A stretch of 64,000 bases of DNA from CBDDDW01 sp965226805 (GTDB lineage Bacteria > Chloroflexota > Dehalococcoidia > Lucifugimonadales > JAGWBF01). This document shows, piece after piece, positions 1-8,658 of the stretch. The stretch lies in NCBI GenBank assembly GCA_965226805.1, contig CBDDDW010000004.1:1-64000 (forward strand), in the 5' to 3' direction. Under the pieces are notes generated by a model that searched no databases, was not told where the DNA came from, and saw only the letters and a program-made list of their open reading frames with translations. The position numbers and the translations under genes were made by a program. The first letter of the stretch is position 1. Each line of letters starts with the position of its first letter.

Positions 1-387
1 TGTTGAGCCCAGCAATCACAGGCCTCACATCATCAACTTCGCCATCCCGGTCACGGTCAGGCAGTGCAAAAACCGTACCTCCTGAACGATTGTCGGAATA
101 GAGACCAGTCTTGCTCGGCATACTGACGAACAGAATTCCGTCTGGCGAAAACGCCATGAATCGTATAGGCCTATAGGCACCGGTGTGAAACGGGATATCC
201 GAAATCCAGCCGGAATGGTTAGCGGAAATATAGAAGTGGGAGTTGAGGATTGGGTCGACGTCGGCAACGAAACGAATTCAATTGTGGGGATAGGAGGTTG
301 TGTTGGTGTCGGCTCAGGAGGACCGCAGGCAGTCAGGAGGAGAACGATCGGCACGGTCGCCAATAATGCGAGTCTAATCCGTATCAC
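1..387 (-). pseudogene. Secreted sorbosone/glucose dehydrogenase-like propeller lipoprotein, N-terminal part, frameshifted and cut by the window edge
   Basis: The GTG start at 387 opens a lipoprotein signal peptide with lipobox LTAC, followed by a Pro/Thr-rich linker. The mature part reads AGFRISRFT, then leaves frame near 178-186. The next frame continues as GAYRPIRFMAFSPDGILFV and later LPDRDRDGEVDDV, which is typical of PQQ-type sorbosone/glucose dehydrogenase propellers. One missing base restores the frame. The gene runs off the left edge, so the catalytic part is not visible. The family oxidises sugars or alcohols outside the membrane. I cannot tell a real pseudogene from a sequence error. 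Confidence 0.55.
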
Positions 388-509
388 GACTACATACTAA
401 TAAGAATTCGATATTAGTGACATTGAGGAAATAGCAGCCCCGGCCTGGGGCCCTCCTTGGCTTCCTATCTGGACTTTCGGGCCCAACTAGAGCCCGCGGA
501 CGCACGCCA

Positions 510-992
510 TCACGATGCTCCGGTCACCGACCTCAGCTTCGCCCACCCCTGGTCGTAAGGCGTAAAGAAGGTCTCTGACGTCACCATCATCTTGAACTTC
601 CATTCGCCGTTCACCCGGACCATGTCGTTCTCGTAGCGGCCGGCCCTCCACATTGCACGGTCGCCATCCTCGCCCCTGACGGTAAAGGTCTGGAATGTGT
701 ACCACGACGCGTGGGCCTCATCCCCGTTGACGGTGACGATGGGATTGAAGCCGAAATGCGCGGCGAAGACAGTCCGCTTGGACGCCTCGGCGAAGGCGGC
801 GCGAACGGCCTCCCTCCCCACTATCCGCCCCTGCGAGCCCCGGTCCCGCACACCGTCTTCTGTGAATAGGCTGGCTATGCCATCCGGGTTATAGCTATCG
901 TCGCAATAGTACAGGTACCGATATGTGACCTCCTTGATGGCGTCTATATCCTCAAGAACCCTAACTCTTCGCTCCAGGTCCTCCAGACTCAT
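510..992 (-). CDS. SnoaL-like / NTF2-fold protein
   Basis: A protein of about 160 residues. The ATG at 992 is chosen because GGGAGG lies 5 nt before it; a longer reading frame upstream has no ribosome site and poor sequence. The protein begins with the short helix MSLEDLERRVRVLED and continues IDAIKEVTYRYLYYCDD...ASLFTEDGV, the common opening of SnoaL_4-type NTF2-fold proteins, which act as small hydrolases, dehydratases, cyclases or ligand binders. The fold is a cone-shaped alpha+beta barrel. The substrate cannot be inferred; the gene stands alone. Confidence 0.7.
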   Translation of the reverse strand: MSLEDLERRVRVLEDIDAIKEVTYRYLYYCDDSYNPDGIASLFTEDGVRDRGSQGRIVGREAVRAAFAEASKRTVFAAHFGFNPIVTVNGDEAHASWYTFQTFTVRGEDGDRAMWRAGRYENDMVRVNGEWKFKMMVTSETFFTPYDQGWAKLRSVTGAS

Positions 993-1002
993 GGCATCCT
1001 CC

Positions 1003-1475
1003 CAAAAGATTTTGGTGGGCGCGGGCGTCGCGCCACCCTGAATCATGGCACCCAACTTACCCGGCCCTGCCGGGCCAGGGCGTCCCCCGACGATTGCAAT
1101 CGTAGTGGCCCCTTCTGGCGGCGTCAAGCAATCTAATTGTCGTCTGAGGACTGGTGTCGGGCCTTGACGAACTTGGTCTCCGAGTGGGCTATGCTACACC
1201 CAGCGACGGGCCCTGGCCATGACTATTGACGCAAAGTTTTAAGATACGGTCACTTCTGGAACTGGGCTGGAGCTCCGGCCTATCGAGCAAGCCTTTGCAC
1301 GGCGAGAGACGACGGCCCGCTCCGACCGAAGAGGTACTCAAAACCGGCCAACCTGTCCAGCTGCTTGGGGCAAAAGGGGCCAAAGCGCCCGACCCGTCTT
1401 CTCCTGCGACGTCCCAATTTGCGCCTGCCCGCTCTCAAGGTTTATTATTGTGGCATTCTGACAAGGAGGTCGTTC
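1003..1475. other. Intergenic stretch between the divergent SnoaL-like and cupin genes
   Basis: About 480 bp with no supported gene. It must hold the promoters of both divergent neighbours. AAGGAGG at 1463-1469 is the cupin ribosome site. A phrase near 1258-1272 (AACTGGGCTGGAGCT) recurs near 6390, but is too short to call a repeat family. Confidence 0.4.
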
Positions 1476-1901
1476 ATGAGTATTGTGCTTGAGCCTGGAG
1501 CAGGTAAGAAACTCTCGGTGCTGGGTTTGCAGTTCACGGCCAAAGTGGGAAGTTCGGACGCAAGAGGTGCGTTTGCTCTAAATGAGGTAGTAGTCGTACC
1601 TGACGCTCCCCCACTCCCACTCCACACCCACGCAAATGAAGAGGAGTCGATCTACATTCTGGATGGGGAAATCAACATCGAGGTGGGCGATCGCACCGTC
1701 AAGGGAAGTTCTGGGTCCTTCGTACTCGTTCCCAGAGGAACGGCCCACACCCTTTCCCTGGCCGGAACGCAGTCGGCCAAGGCGCTCCTCATCTTTTCTC
1801 CAGCGGCAATCCAAGGCCTGTTTGAGGAAATTGCTGGTCAGACTGATATGGACACGATCGTGGCCACTGCGGCCAGGTATGGCATGAAGATCGTGGGATA
1901 G
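1476..1901 (+). CDS. Cupin-domain protein
   Basis: A 141-residue single-domain cupin. The ATG at 1476 follows AAGGAGG at 7 nt and is preferred over an upstream in-frame extension of non-protein-like sequence. Cupin motif 1 is HTHANEEESIYILDGEINIEVG (metal ligands H, H, E) and motif 2 is VPRGTAHTL (third His). Members bind Fe, Mn or Zn and act as dioxygenases, isomerases or sensors. The C-terminal tail SPAAIQGLFEEIAG is common in quercetinase-like cupins found near environmental catabolic genes. Function beyond metal binding is not deducible. Confidence 0.8.
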   Translation: MSIVLEPGAGKKLSVLGLQFTAKVGSSDARGAFALNEVVVVPDAPPLPLHTHANEEESIYILDGEINIEVGDRTVKGSSGSFVLVPRGTAHTLSLAGTQSAKALLIFSPAAIQGLFEEIAGQTDMDTIVATAARYGMKIVG

Positions 1902-1992
1902 CCCGAATGACCCTGAACCGAGCAGATTGATGCGTGACATTCATGGCCATCCCTCAGCTACGTGGCAATTTGGAGATGATGTTTTGTTTTTC

Positions 1993-2898
1993 CTATTCCC
2001 GTACCTGTACCCCTGCCGCTTCTTCTTGTAGCAGGAAGGTGATGTTATAGTCCTTGTCCGCCCAGCCACGGTTGATGCCTTGTATCATGATCTGCTCCGC
2101 TAAATTCGCCATCGGCATGGGCACGTCGTGCTCTCGGCCCAACTCTGTCGCCAGCCCCATATCTTTTCGCGACCCGGCCAGAGGGAAGGCGGGAGGCTCG
2201 AACTGACCCCGGAACACGGTCTGAGAGAGTATCGCACTCCTCGGTCCTACGACACCCCGGCTCCCAGATTCCAGAAGGGCCTGAAGCCCTACTCCTGCGC
2301 TCACCCCCAGTGTCAATCCTTCAGCGATAACCTGTCTCATTGCGACGGCCATCATATTGTGCACCAGCTTGCAAACGGAGGCTGTCCCGAGGCCCCCTGC
2401 ATAGACCACCTTGTTGGCAAAGGCGTCCAGTATCGGGGTGACACGCTCGTAAATCTCCTGATCGCCGCCTACCATCACTATAAGGTTCTTCGCGATAGCC
2501 ACAGTTGGGCTGCCCAACACCGGTGTATCCAGCACGTGAGCCCCCTTCTGGTGGAACATGGGCTCAATCTCTCTGACAAAGGCAGGCCCGCAGGTGGAGA
2601 GGTCCAAATAGATACCACCCTCCTTGATCCCCTCCAGTATCCCCTCAGGCCCGGTGACCACTTCCTTTGCCTCTTGGGGTCCTGGTAGAGAGGTGAAGGT
2701 TATATCGCTGCGACGGGCTACCTCGGCTGGAGAACCCGCCAGGCGGGCGCCCTCTTCCAGGAAAGGTCCTGTGGCCCCTTCCCTGGCATCGTGGACCACC
2801 ATCGGATACCCAGCCTTCTGGATATTCCTCGCCATTGCTGACCCCATCCTGCCAAGCCCTATAAACCCTATAGTCTCCACATTACCTATAGTCTCCAC
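1993..2898 (-). CDS. 3-hydroxyisobutyrate dehydrogenase / 6-phosphogluconate dehydrogenase-like reductase
   Basis: 301 residues. An N-terminal Rossmann fold begins with GFIGLGRMGSAMARN (dinucleotide-binding GxGxxG), followed by the substrate motif DTPVLGSP and the catalytic-Lys segment KLVHNMMAV before the all-helical C-terminal domain. The family reduces beta-hydroxyacids or semialdehydes with NAD(P)H. The GTG at 2898 is chosen because AGGAGG sits 4 nt upstream. An 18-bp tandem duplication around the start gives METIGN followed by VETIGF, so a second GTG 18 nt inside could also start translation, with a weaker ribosome site. Confidence 0.85.
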   Translation of the reverse strand: METIGNVETIGFIGLGRMGSAMARNIQKAGYPMVVHDAREGATGPFLEEGARLAGSPAEVARRSDITFTSLPGPQEAKEVVTGPEGILEGIKEGGIYLDLSTCGPAFVREIEPMFHQKGAHVLDTPVLGSPTVAIAKNLIVMVGGDQEIYERVTPILDAFANKVVYAGGLGTASVCKLVHNMMAVAMRQVIAEGLTLGVSAGVGLQALLESGSRGVVGPRSAILSQTVFRGQFEPPAFPLAGSRKDMGLATELGREHDVPMPMANLAEQIMIQGINRGWADKDYNITFLLQEEAAGVQVRE

Positions 2899-2916
2899 AT
2901 TACCTCCTGTCTTGCT
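2880..2916 (-). repeat. 18-bp tandem duplication at the dehydrogenase start
   Basis: The unit GGTAATGTGGAGACTATA occurs twice head to tail. It doubles the start codon and adds six residues to the N terminus. Only the upstream copy is preceded by a full AGGAGG ribosome site. Confidence 0.8.
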
Positions 2917-2924
2917 ACGAAAGC

Positions 2925-3195
2925 GTCATTCTGAGTTATCACGCCACGGTGGGGCGTCACCGACAGATGAAAATGAGTTGCATTTTCCCCATGGTTCGAC
3001 GAGCTCACCATGAGCGGTACAGGGATGATCTCTGCCCGCTCACCCTTAGCCAGTCGAAGGACGAGAGCTAATTTTCAAAGCAGCCGCGGGCGAAGAAATC
3101 TGGCGTGGGGCTGGTGAGACGCCCCACCTCCTCCAGACCCTTCGCTCCGCTCAGAGCCTGCACTGAGCTTGCCGAAGTGGTGACAAAACTGTCGG
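2925..3195 (-). repeat. Composite dispersed repeat, copy 1 (TTCGACAGGCTCA family)
   Basis: Read on the minus strand, this 270-bp block matches 56930-57222 over nearly its full length. It contains the motifs CACTTCGGCAAGCTCAGTGCAGG, split by small indels, then CGAAGGGTCTGG, then CATGGTGAGCTCGTCGAACC, and ends in AAAATGCAACTCATTTTCAT. It fills the 410-bp gap between the dehydrogenase and the amidohydrolase genes, where I see no coding sequence. Its inverted-repeat cores suggest a non-autonomous mobile or REP-like element. Confidence 0.65.
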
Positions 3196-3308
3196 CATTT
3201 TCATCCTTGGTGGTGCCGTTGGCATTCAGCATCATAGATTCTGTGAGTGCTCCACATAGGGGTATCCATAGGAATCAGCTCAAGCGTATGGGTGAGGGGT
3301 CTTTACCG

Positions 3309-4430
3309 TTAGATGTGGTATACCCTGGCGGCATTCCCACCGGCGATCTTAGCCTTCTCCTCATCAGTACAATCCGTCAGAATCTTCTCAAGAATCTCAC
3401 GACTCCTCGGGAAGGTAGATTCTTGATGGGGATAGTCTGACCCCCATTGGAGCGTATCCACGCCTATGAGTTCCCGCAGTTTTATACCTAGACCGTCCTC
3501 CTGGAAACCCATGAACACGTTGCGGCGGAAGAAGTCGCTGGGAAGCATGTCGTTCTTTATCCGGTATCCGGTCACTCCACGAGCTCTCTGGGTGTAATTG
3601 AAGTCCATCCGGTCCAAGAAGTGCGGAGCCCACGACAACTCGTGCTCGACCGCGCCCACAATGAGTCTCGGATAGAGCTCGAAAACTCCACTCAAGAACA
3701 TTTCGGCAAGGGACATCCGCACGTAGTGGTCAAAGTTACACAGCTGGGCGGTCGTTACATTTTCATCGAACTGAAAGCCCTCTCCTGATCCCAACCGATT
3801 AGTGCCTGCGTGGAGGCTGAGAGGCACCTCAAGGTCTTGGGCAGCTGCCCAGAGGGGGTGGTATTCCGGCGAATCATACCTTCTCCCCGCGGGGGGATAT
3901 ACAGTGATCATGGCTCCGATAAACCCTCTCTGTTTGCAGCGCTCGAGTTCCTCTACGCCCGCCTGCACGTCATCTGTGTTGATCATGGCGATACCCCCAA
4001 GACGCTTGGGGTCCGCACTACAAAACTCCCCAGCAAAGTCGTTGTAGGCTCTGAAAACGGCCGTCAGGAGTTCGCCATCCGGAACTGTGCCGAACAGCCG
4101 AAGACCCACTGAAGGATAGACTATGCTCACGTCAACGCCATCTTCATCCATGTCTTTGGCGTGCTCTTCAGGAATGTAGCCCCCAGGCCGGACGTTTTCG
4201 AATGATTCTACCCTCGTCAGATCTTCTGGATTCTCAAACCTCCTACCCGTCTGCGCCCCCTGTGCGGGAGTGTTCCCCCTTATGCCATCGCAGACCCAAA
4301 CCTGGCCACCATCTGCAGCGTTCACGAGCTGTGGGCATCGGTCCCTGTACTTGGAGTCGATTCTGCTCGTCCATAGGTCTGGCGGCTCAACGATGTGGTT
4401 ATCCGATGATATAACTCTGTAACTAGGCAT
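3309..4430 (-). CDS. Amidohydrolase-2 family metal-dependent hydrolase/decarboxylase
   Basis: 373 residues, an ACMSD-like amidohydrolase. The ATG at 4430 follows GGAGG by 7 nt. The N terminus SSDNHIVEPPDLW carries the D-x-H metal motif. Further metal/active-site elements are LSLHAGTNRLGSG (His), GAVEHELSW (His) and GSDYPHQE (catalytic Asp). The family hydrolyses or decarboxylates carboxylated aromatic or heterocyclic substrates at a Zn centre. Many paralogues occur in SAR202-like Chloroflexota. The actual substrate is unknown. Confidence 0.85.
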   Translation of the reverse strand: MPSYRVISSDNHIVEPPDLWTSRIDSKYRDRCPQLVNAADGGQVWVCDGIRGNTPAQGAQTGRRFENPEDLTRVESFENVRPGGYIPEEHAKDMDEDGVDVSIVYPSVGLRLFGTVPDGELLTAVFRAYNDFAGEFCSADPKRLGGIAMINTDDVQAGVEELERCKQRGFIGAMITVYPPAGRRYDSPEYHPLWAAAQDLEVPLSLHAGTNRLGSGEGFQFDENVTTAQLCNFDHYVRMSLAEMFLSGVFELYPRLIVGAVEHELSWAPHFLDRMDFNYTQRARGVTGYRIKNDMLPSDFFRRNVFMGFQEDGLGIKLRELIGVDTLQWGSDYPHQESTFPRSREILEKILTDCTDEEKAKIAGGNAARVYHI

Positions 4431-4651
4431 ACGTGAACCTCCGAGCTTGATAAGGTATCTGCTTCAGCCTTGCTACTTACAGCCCTAACGTGCGTGAGAG
4501 TTGGACTTCATGCTACAACGAATGCTAGCACGTGTCTACTGTAGGGTGTCAGCGCAATTGGACACTATTGAGGCCTAGAAAACCGAAGAGGTTGGGGGTG
4601 GTAGAGGCTCCTTCAGAGGGGTAGATTAACCCTAAGTGAAAGGAGTCATTG

Positions 4652-5053
4652 ATGACCCAGGTAGAGGATCAGGCCAGCCAAGCTGAGGAGCGAAGCCAGG
4701 AGACACGAAGCTTCGTGCGTCAGGTCCGTGCAGCGACCCGCCGTAAGTATACCCCTGAAGAGAAGATCCGCATCGTCTTGGAGGGGTTCAGACGGGAGAC
4801 TACCGTTAATGACCTGTGCCGACGGGAAGGAATCAAACCCCACTCCTACTACGCCTGGACGAAGGGGTTCATGGAAGCTGGGAAGGAGAGGTTGACTCGG
4901 GACAGTGTGCGTGATGCGACCCGGCAAGAGATAGAGCAGCTCAAGCGGGAGAACAGAGAACTGAAGCAGCTGGTGGGTGAGTTGTCCCTGGAGTTGCACC
5001 GCTTCAAAAAAACAGCTCTGCCGCCCCTACACGACAACGGCACCGTCGCATGA
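4652..5053 (+). CDS. IS3-family transposase OrfA
   Basis: 133 residues. The ATG at 4652 has AAGGAG upstream; a TTG one codon earlier is possible. A helix-turn-helix domain (KYTPEEKIRIVLEGFRRETTVNDLCRREGI...SYYAWTKGF) is followed by a C-terminal leucine-zipper coiled coil (EIEQLKRENRELKQLVGEL), as in IS3/IS911 OrfA proteins that bind the terminal repeats. Its stop overlaps the orfB start as ATGA. OrfB could therefore be made by translational coupling rather than only by the family's usual -1 frameshift. Confidence 0.9.
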   Translation: MTQVEDQASQAEERSQETRSFVRQVRAATRRKYTPEEKIRIVLEGFRRETTVNDLCRREGIKPHSYYAWTKGFMEAGKERLTRDSVRDATRQEIEQLKRENRELKQLVGELSLELHRFKKTALPPLHDNGTVA

Positions 5054-6069
5054 GCGTAGTGGAACAATCGAAGGTCGTGGCTGAGGTGGAGCGACATGGT
5101 AGAGGGAAGAACAGGCGACTCAGGGAGCTTGGCATTTCCAGGAGCACGTATTATTGGTGGAGGTGGAGGCACCGGCAGGGTAGTTGGGAGGGTACGGAAG
5201 GAACTGAGAGGCCCTGGAATCGCCTGCGTCCAGAAGAGGAGGCAGTAGTGCTGGCGGCAGCCCGTGGGATGCCGACCTGGCGAAGCCGGCAGTTGGCGGC
5301 TTCGCTCACCGACCACAGAGGCCTATCGGTCTCCGCCTCCACAGTCTATCGTATTCTGAGACGGGAGGGTCTGGTGAAACGGATCGAATACCAGTTGGCA
5401 GCGAGCAAAGAGTACCAGCACAAGACCACAGGGCCCCACCAGCTGTGGGCCACCGATGCCTCCTACTTCCGTGTAGTGGGATGGGGCTACTACTACCTCG
5501 TGACGGTGATGGACGACTACTCCCGGTTCATCTTGGCCTGGAAGGTGCAACGGGACATGACGGCCAACTCCCTCATAGAGGTGGTCCAGGAAGCTGTTGA
5601 CTCTACTGGTATGACTGATGTACCTCTGGAGGATCGGACCAAGCTCCTCTCAGATAATGGCTCAGGTTATGTATCGCGGGCCTTCCGCGAGTACATGCGG
5701 GTGGTGGGCATTCGCCACGTCCTGGCAGCACCCTATCACCCTCAGACCAACGGGAAGCTGGAGAGATATCACCGAACCCTGAAAGACGACATTAACCAGG
5801 TGCCATACGAGGTGGTGGAAGACCTGGAGGCGGCCATCCGGGACTTCGTCGAGTTCTACAACTACCGAAGATATCATCAGGCGCTCAGGGTTGTAACTCC
5901 GGCTGACGTGCTGGAAGGCCGTCTGGAGGCAATTCTAGCCCAGAGGAAGGAGGTACAGCGAGAGACTTTTGACCGGCGGAGGCGGTACAATCAGGAGGTC
6001 AGAGAAACCCTCAAACCAGGAGCTTCTTCACCCCAATCTCTCGGACCCAGAACTGTCCAAAACCGCTGA
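5050..6069 (+). CDS. IS3-family transposase OrfB (DDE integrase)
   Basis: 339 residues. The N-terminal HTH_21 region (LRELGISRSTYYWW) and the rve integrase core are both present. DDE residues are visible in WATDASYF (D), LLSDNGSGY (D) and TNGKLERYHRTLK (E), in the D-D-35-E arrangement. The C-terminal part FYNYRRYHQAL is characteristic of the family. The start overlaps the orfA stop in ATGA. The frame is uninterrupted, so the element could be active. Confidence 0.92.
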   Translation: MSVVEQSKVVAEVERHGRGKNRRLRELGISRSTYYWWRWRHRQGSWEGTEGTERPWNRLRPEEEAVVLAAARGMPTWRSRQLAASLTDHRGLSVSASTVYRILRREGLVKRIEYQLAASKEYQHKTTGPHQLWATDASYFRVVGWGYYYLVTVMDDYSRFILAWKVQRDMTANSLIEVVQEAVDSTGMTDVPLEDRTKLLSDNGSGYVSRAFREYMRVVGIRHVLAAPYHPQTNGKLERYHRTLKDDINQVPYEVVEDLEAAIRDFVEFYNYRRYHQALRVVTPADVLEGRLEAILAQRKEVQRETFDRRRRYNQEVRETLKPGASSPQSLGPRTVQNR

Positions 6070-6695
6070 CACCCAACACTCACAAAGCTAATCAAAGATG
6101 GGGAGGATAAGATGGAAGATTTGCGGGCGCGTTTTGCGAGATTGCCGGAGCGCTAGCAGTAAAACTTCGCGGGGCCCATCGCCGTTGTGATGCCAACCGG
6201 AGCTAGTGCCAGCCCCATCGGCCCGCGACGTCCCTCGGCGAAGACTCCTGGCGAAAGACCATTGCGGGGGGCTGTCATGCGTCATAGAAGCATGACCCTT
6301 TTCGGATCGGGAGCACTCGTGCCATAAACCGGGAGATGGATTAGAGTCGAACTTCACCTGAAACACGGACTGGTACTTCTGGTAGCGGCGAACTGGGCTG
6401 GAGCTACGGCTGCTATCCCAATGCTAGCTTAAGTTTCCCTGGGACTCTTACTCCTTCCTCCGGGCAAGACCTTCCCTACCTGGCCTTTTGACAAATCCTA
6501 GTTGATGCTAGTCGTGTGTCTGCCAAATGGGTTTACAATACGTCAGCGCTCGACGTGGCCCCCCGGTCTGCCTCCTCTCCCTATGGGAGAGGATTGAGGT
6601 GAGGGTGAGACCGGGGTTCGCGGGGAGGACCTCCTCATATCAGCATTGTAATGCTATATACGAGACACTAGACTAGAATGTCAACCTCCAGCGTT

Positions 6696-6722
6696 CCAGT
6701 TCGAATCCTGCCAGGGGGGCAC
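6696..6722 (+). other. tRNA 3'-end-like remnant
   Basis: The string CAGTTCGAATCCTGCCAG has the T-loop signature TTCGAAT followed by a possible acceptor tail GGGGGGCA. No cloverleaf can be built from the 75 bases upstream, and the T stem has a mismatch. It could be a decayed attachment-site copy left by an integrated element, or chance. Confidence 0.25.
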
Positions 6723-6829
6723 AAAAAGGGGAGCCGCCCAACCAGATCAAAGAGTGTCCAATCAACGCTGACTGCTAATAGCGCAAGTCTCCGGCGTTAC
6801 AAGCCGGATTACAGGGATTCGGAAGTGGT

Positions 6830-6857
6830 TTGACAGACCTCGGGCAGGTCATACGAT
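6830..6857 (+). promoter_or_regulatory. Predicted sigma-70 promoter of ychF
   Basis: TTGACA at 6830-6835, a 16-bp spacer and TACGAT at 6852-6857. This predicts a leader of about 100 nt before the ychF start at 6965. Confidence 0.5.
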
Positions 6858-6964
6858 CATCCGCCCAGCGGCCGCTGGGGAAGCCGTATTCCTATCAACA
6901 CGTGAACCGGGGAATCTGGCGCCCTAATAGGGAACTCAGTTACATATAGGGGAAAGGACACAGT

Positions 6965-8050
6965 ATGAGTTTGAGTTGCGGCTTGGTAGGCTTGCCGTCG
7001 TGCGGGAAGACGGTCGTTTTCAACGCCATTACCGCTGCCAGTGTTTCAAGCTACGACGGTTCCGAGATGAACCGGGCAGTGGTCAGAGTGCCAGACTACC
7101 GCCTTGAAAGACTGATAGAGATGTATCGCCCGCGTAAAGCCGTCCCGGCTACTCTTGAGATAGTGGATGTTCCAGGTCTTGAGATTGGTCCTCAGGGGAA
7201 CGGGCGTGGCTCGCGGCTGCTTGGGCACATCAAAGATGTTGAGGCGCTGTTGCACGTATTGCGCTGCTTCGAATATGGCAGTGTTCCCTTTGAAGATGGG
7301 ACGATAGACCCCGTACGGGATATTGAGACCCTTGACCTGGAGTTGATGGTCGCCGATAGCGTTACACTTGAGAACAAAATGGACCGCATGGCAAAGAGGG
7401 TGCGCGGAAGAGATGAGGATGCCATCCGAGAGTTTGCCGATTGCGAGAAGGTACACGCTGCTATAGGGCAAGGCATTCCGGTACGCAAGCAGGACCTGAA
7501 TGCCCGTGAAATGGCCAGTATCCGCGAATGTAACCTCGTCTCGCTAAAACCGGTGCTGTATATCGCCAACATCAGATCCAGGGAGGACGCGACCAACCAC
7601 CATGTGACGGCACTAAGGCAGTTCGCTCATGCCGAGAGCACGGAGATCATCACCGTCTATGGCAAAGACGAGGCAGACATCAGTCAGCTTGAACTGAGCG
7701 AGCAAGGGGAGTTTTTGCAGGAATTGGGGCTGGACGAATCCTCGCGGGAGCGGCTCCTTCGTGCCGCATACCGGATGCTAGGGGTGGTCAACTTCTTCAC
7801 AACCGGGGAGGACGAAGTACGTGCCTGGACATGCCGAAAGGGAGACAAAGCCCCGGTGGCTGCCGGGAAAATCCATACAGACATGGAGAAGGGCTTTATC
7901 CGCATGGAGGTTATCAGATACGACGACCTGGCCGAGTTGGGTAGCGAGACCGCTGTGGCAAGGGCAGGGCGTCAGCATATCGAGAGCCGTGTGTACGAGG
8001 TGCAGGACGGTGACATTGTAGCGGTGCTGTTCAACAGCAAGGGTCATTGA
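6965..8050 (+). CDS. ychF: YchF/OLA1-type P-loop ATPase
   Basis: 361 residues, close to the usual 363-367. The Walker A motif is GLPSCGKT and the G3 motif is DVPGLEIGPQGNGRGSRLL. DALLHVLRCFE-like sequence (VEALLHVLRCFE) and a C-terminal TGS domain (LGVVNFFTTGEDEVRAWTCRKG...EKGFIRMEVIRYDDL) are typical of YchF. This conserved protein binds ATP rather than GTP and associates with ribosomes and stress responses. The P-loop and the G4 region (YIANIRSRED) differ from the common GLPNVGKS and NxxE forms, so it is a divergent member. GAAAGGA lies upstream of the ATG. It stands alone behind its own promoter. Confidence 0.9.
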   Translation: MSLSCGLVGLPSCGKTVVFNAITAASVSSYDGSEMNRAVVRVPDYRLERLIEMYRPRKAVPATLEIVDVPGLEIGPQGNGRGSRLLGHIKDVEALLHVLRCFEYGSVPFEDGTIDPVRDIETLDLELMVADSVTLENKMDRMAKRVRGRDEDAIREFADCEKVHAAIGQGIPVRKQDLNAREMASIRECNLVSLKPVLYIANIRSREDATNHHVTALRQFAHAESTEIITVYGKDEADISQLELSEQGEFLQELGLDESSRERLLRAAYRMLGVVNFFTTGEDEVRAWTCRKGDKAPVAAGKIHTDMEKGFIRMEVIRYDDLAELGSETAVARAGRQHIESRVYEVQDGDIVAVLFNSKGH

Positions 8051-8128
8051 GCATCCTGCCGTCCTTCGTCAGCATATACAAAACCAGGCTTATACCCAGT
8101 AAAGTGGGGCTGGTTTGAGGTTGGCTAG

Positions 8129-8658
8129 TCAAGCCACCCCAGCCACCTTCAGGAACGTCTGGGCGGTGAGAATGGTCGCCTGGCGCGGGTACAGCTTCTC
8201 CATCAGCACCCGGTGCAGCTCCTGGTCCAGGTCAGAGCAGGCATCGGACACCACGAACAGGTTGTAGCCGACGTCGTACCCCCACCTTACAGTGGACAGG
8301 ACGCCCCCGCTGGTGGCGATGCCCATGAGGACCAGCGCGTCTCGCCCCGCAACCCTAAGGGACGCGTCCAGGCCGGTGGTGGAGAAGGAGCCTGTCCTGG
8401 TCTTTGTGAAAACCTCCTCGCCTGGGGCTGGCGCGACCCCGGAGTGGATCTCCACATCGGGCGAGTAGTCCTCGAAATTACCCCCCGGTGCACCACGTGG
8501 ATTACCGGTATGCCAGCCTGGCGCGCTCCCACCAGGACCTGGCCGGCGTTCCTAATTACCGCCTCTGGATCGCTGGTATAGCTGTTTACGTGTCGCTCCT
8601 GGTAGCCGATGATGACCACTGCAGTCCTGTCCCTGTCCAGAGTCACTTGTTGTGTCAT
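8129..8658 (-). pseudogene. Isochorismatase-fold hydrolase, frameshifted
   Basis: The N-terminal part from ATG 8658 (RDRTAVVIIGYQERHVN...GIPVIHVVHRG) and the C-terminal part ending at 8129 (DYSPDVEIHSGV...KTRTGSF...VSDACSD) lie in different frames. They join at a GGGGGG run near 8480; one extra G restores HRGGNFEDYSPDVEIH. The fold is that of cysteine hydrolases such as nicotinamidase. However, the Asp of the first strand is Gly (IIGYQ) and the nucleophilic Cys site reads GIATSGGVLST, without Cys. Lys in KTRTGSF is kept. Isochorismatases proper also lack the Cys. Confidence 0.7.

Larger units (their letters stand above)
4540..6078 (+). mobile_element. IS3-family insertion sequence
   Basis: The element is about 1.54 kb. 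The left end TGTAGGGTGTCAGCG (from 4540) and the inverted right end TGTTGGGTGTCAGCG (ending at 6078) share GGGTGTCAGCG, then TTGGACA a few bases inward. Two overlapping ORFs, orfA and orfB, lie between them. No clear target duplication is visible, so the insertion may be old or flanked by a deletion. The ORFs look intact. Confidence 0.85.
6079..6964. other. Long intergenic stretch with repeat and remnant sequences upstream of ychF
   Basis: About 890 bp with no supported CDS. It contains a hairpin repeat at about 6577-6613 (CTCTCCC...GGGAGAGG followed by GTGAGGGTG). This also occurs at 52427-52470 and, less well preserved, at 55735-55795. A tRNA-3'-end-like piece lies near 6696-6722 and a ychF promoter at 6830-6857. 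Confidence 0.5.

Noticed and set aside
6088..6366. Minus-strand open frame of 92 codons after the IS3 element
   Set aside because: No ribosome site, low-complexity composition rich in Arg, Ser and Gly, and no domain. It lies in a repeat/remnant stretch.
6640..6722. Complete tRNA gene ending near 6722
   Set aside because: No matching 5' acceptor strand, D arm or anticodon arm can be found upstream.
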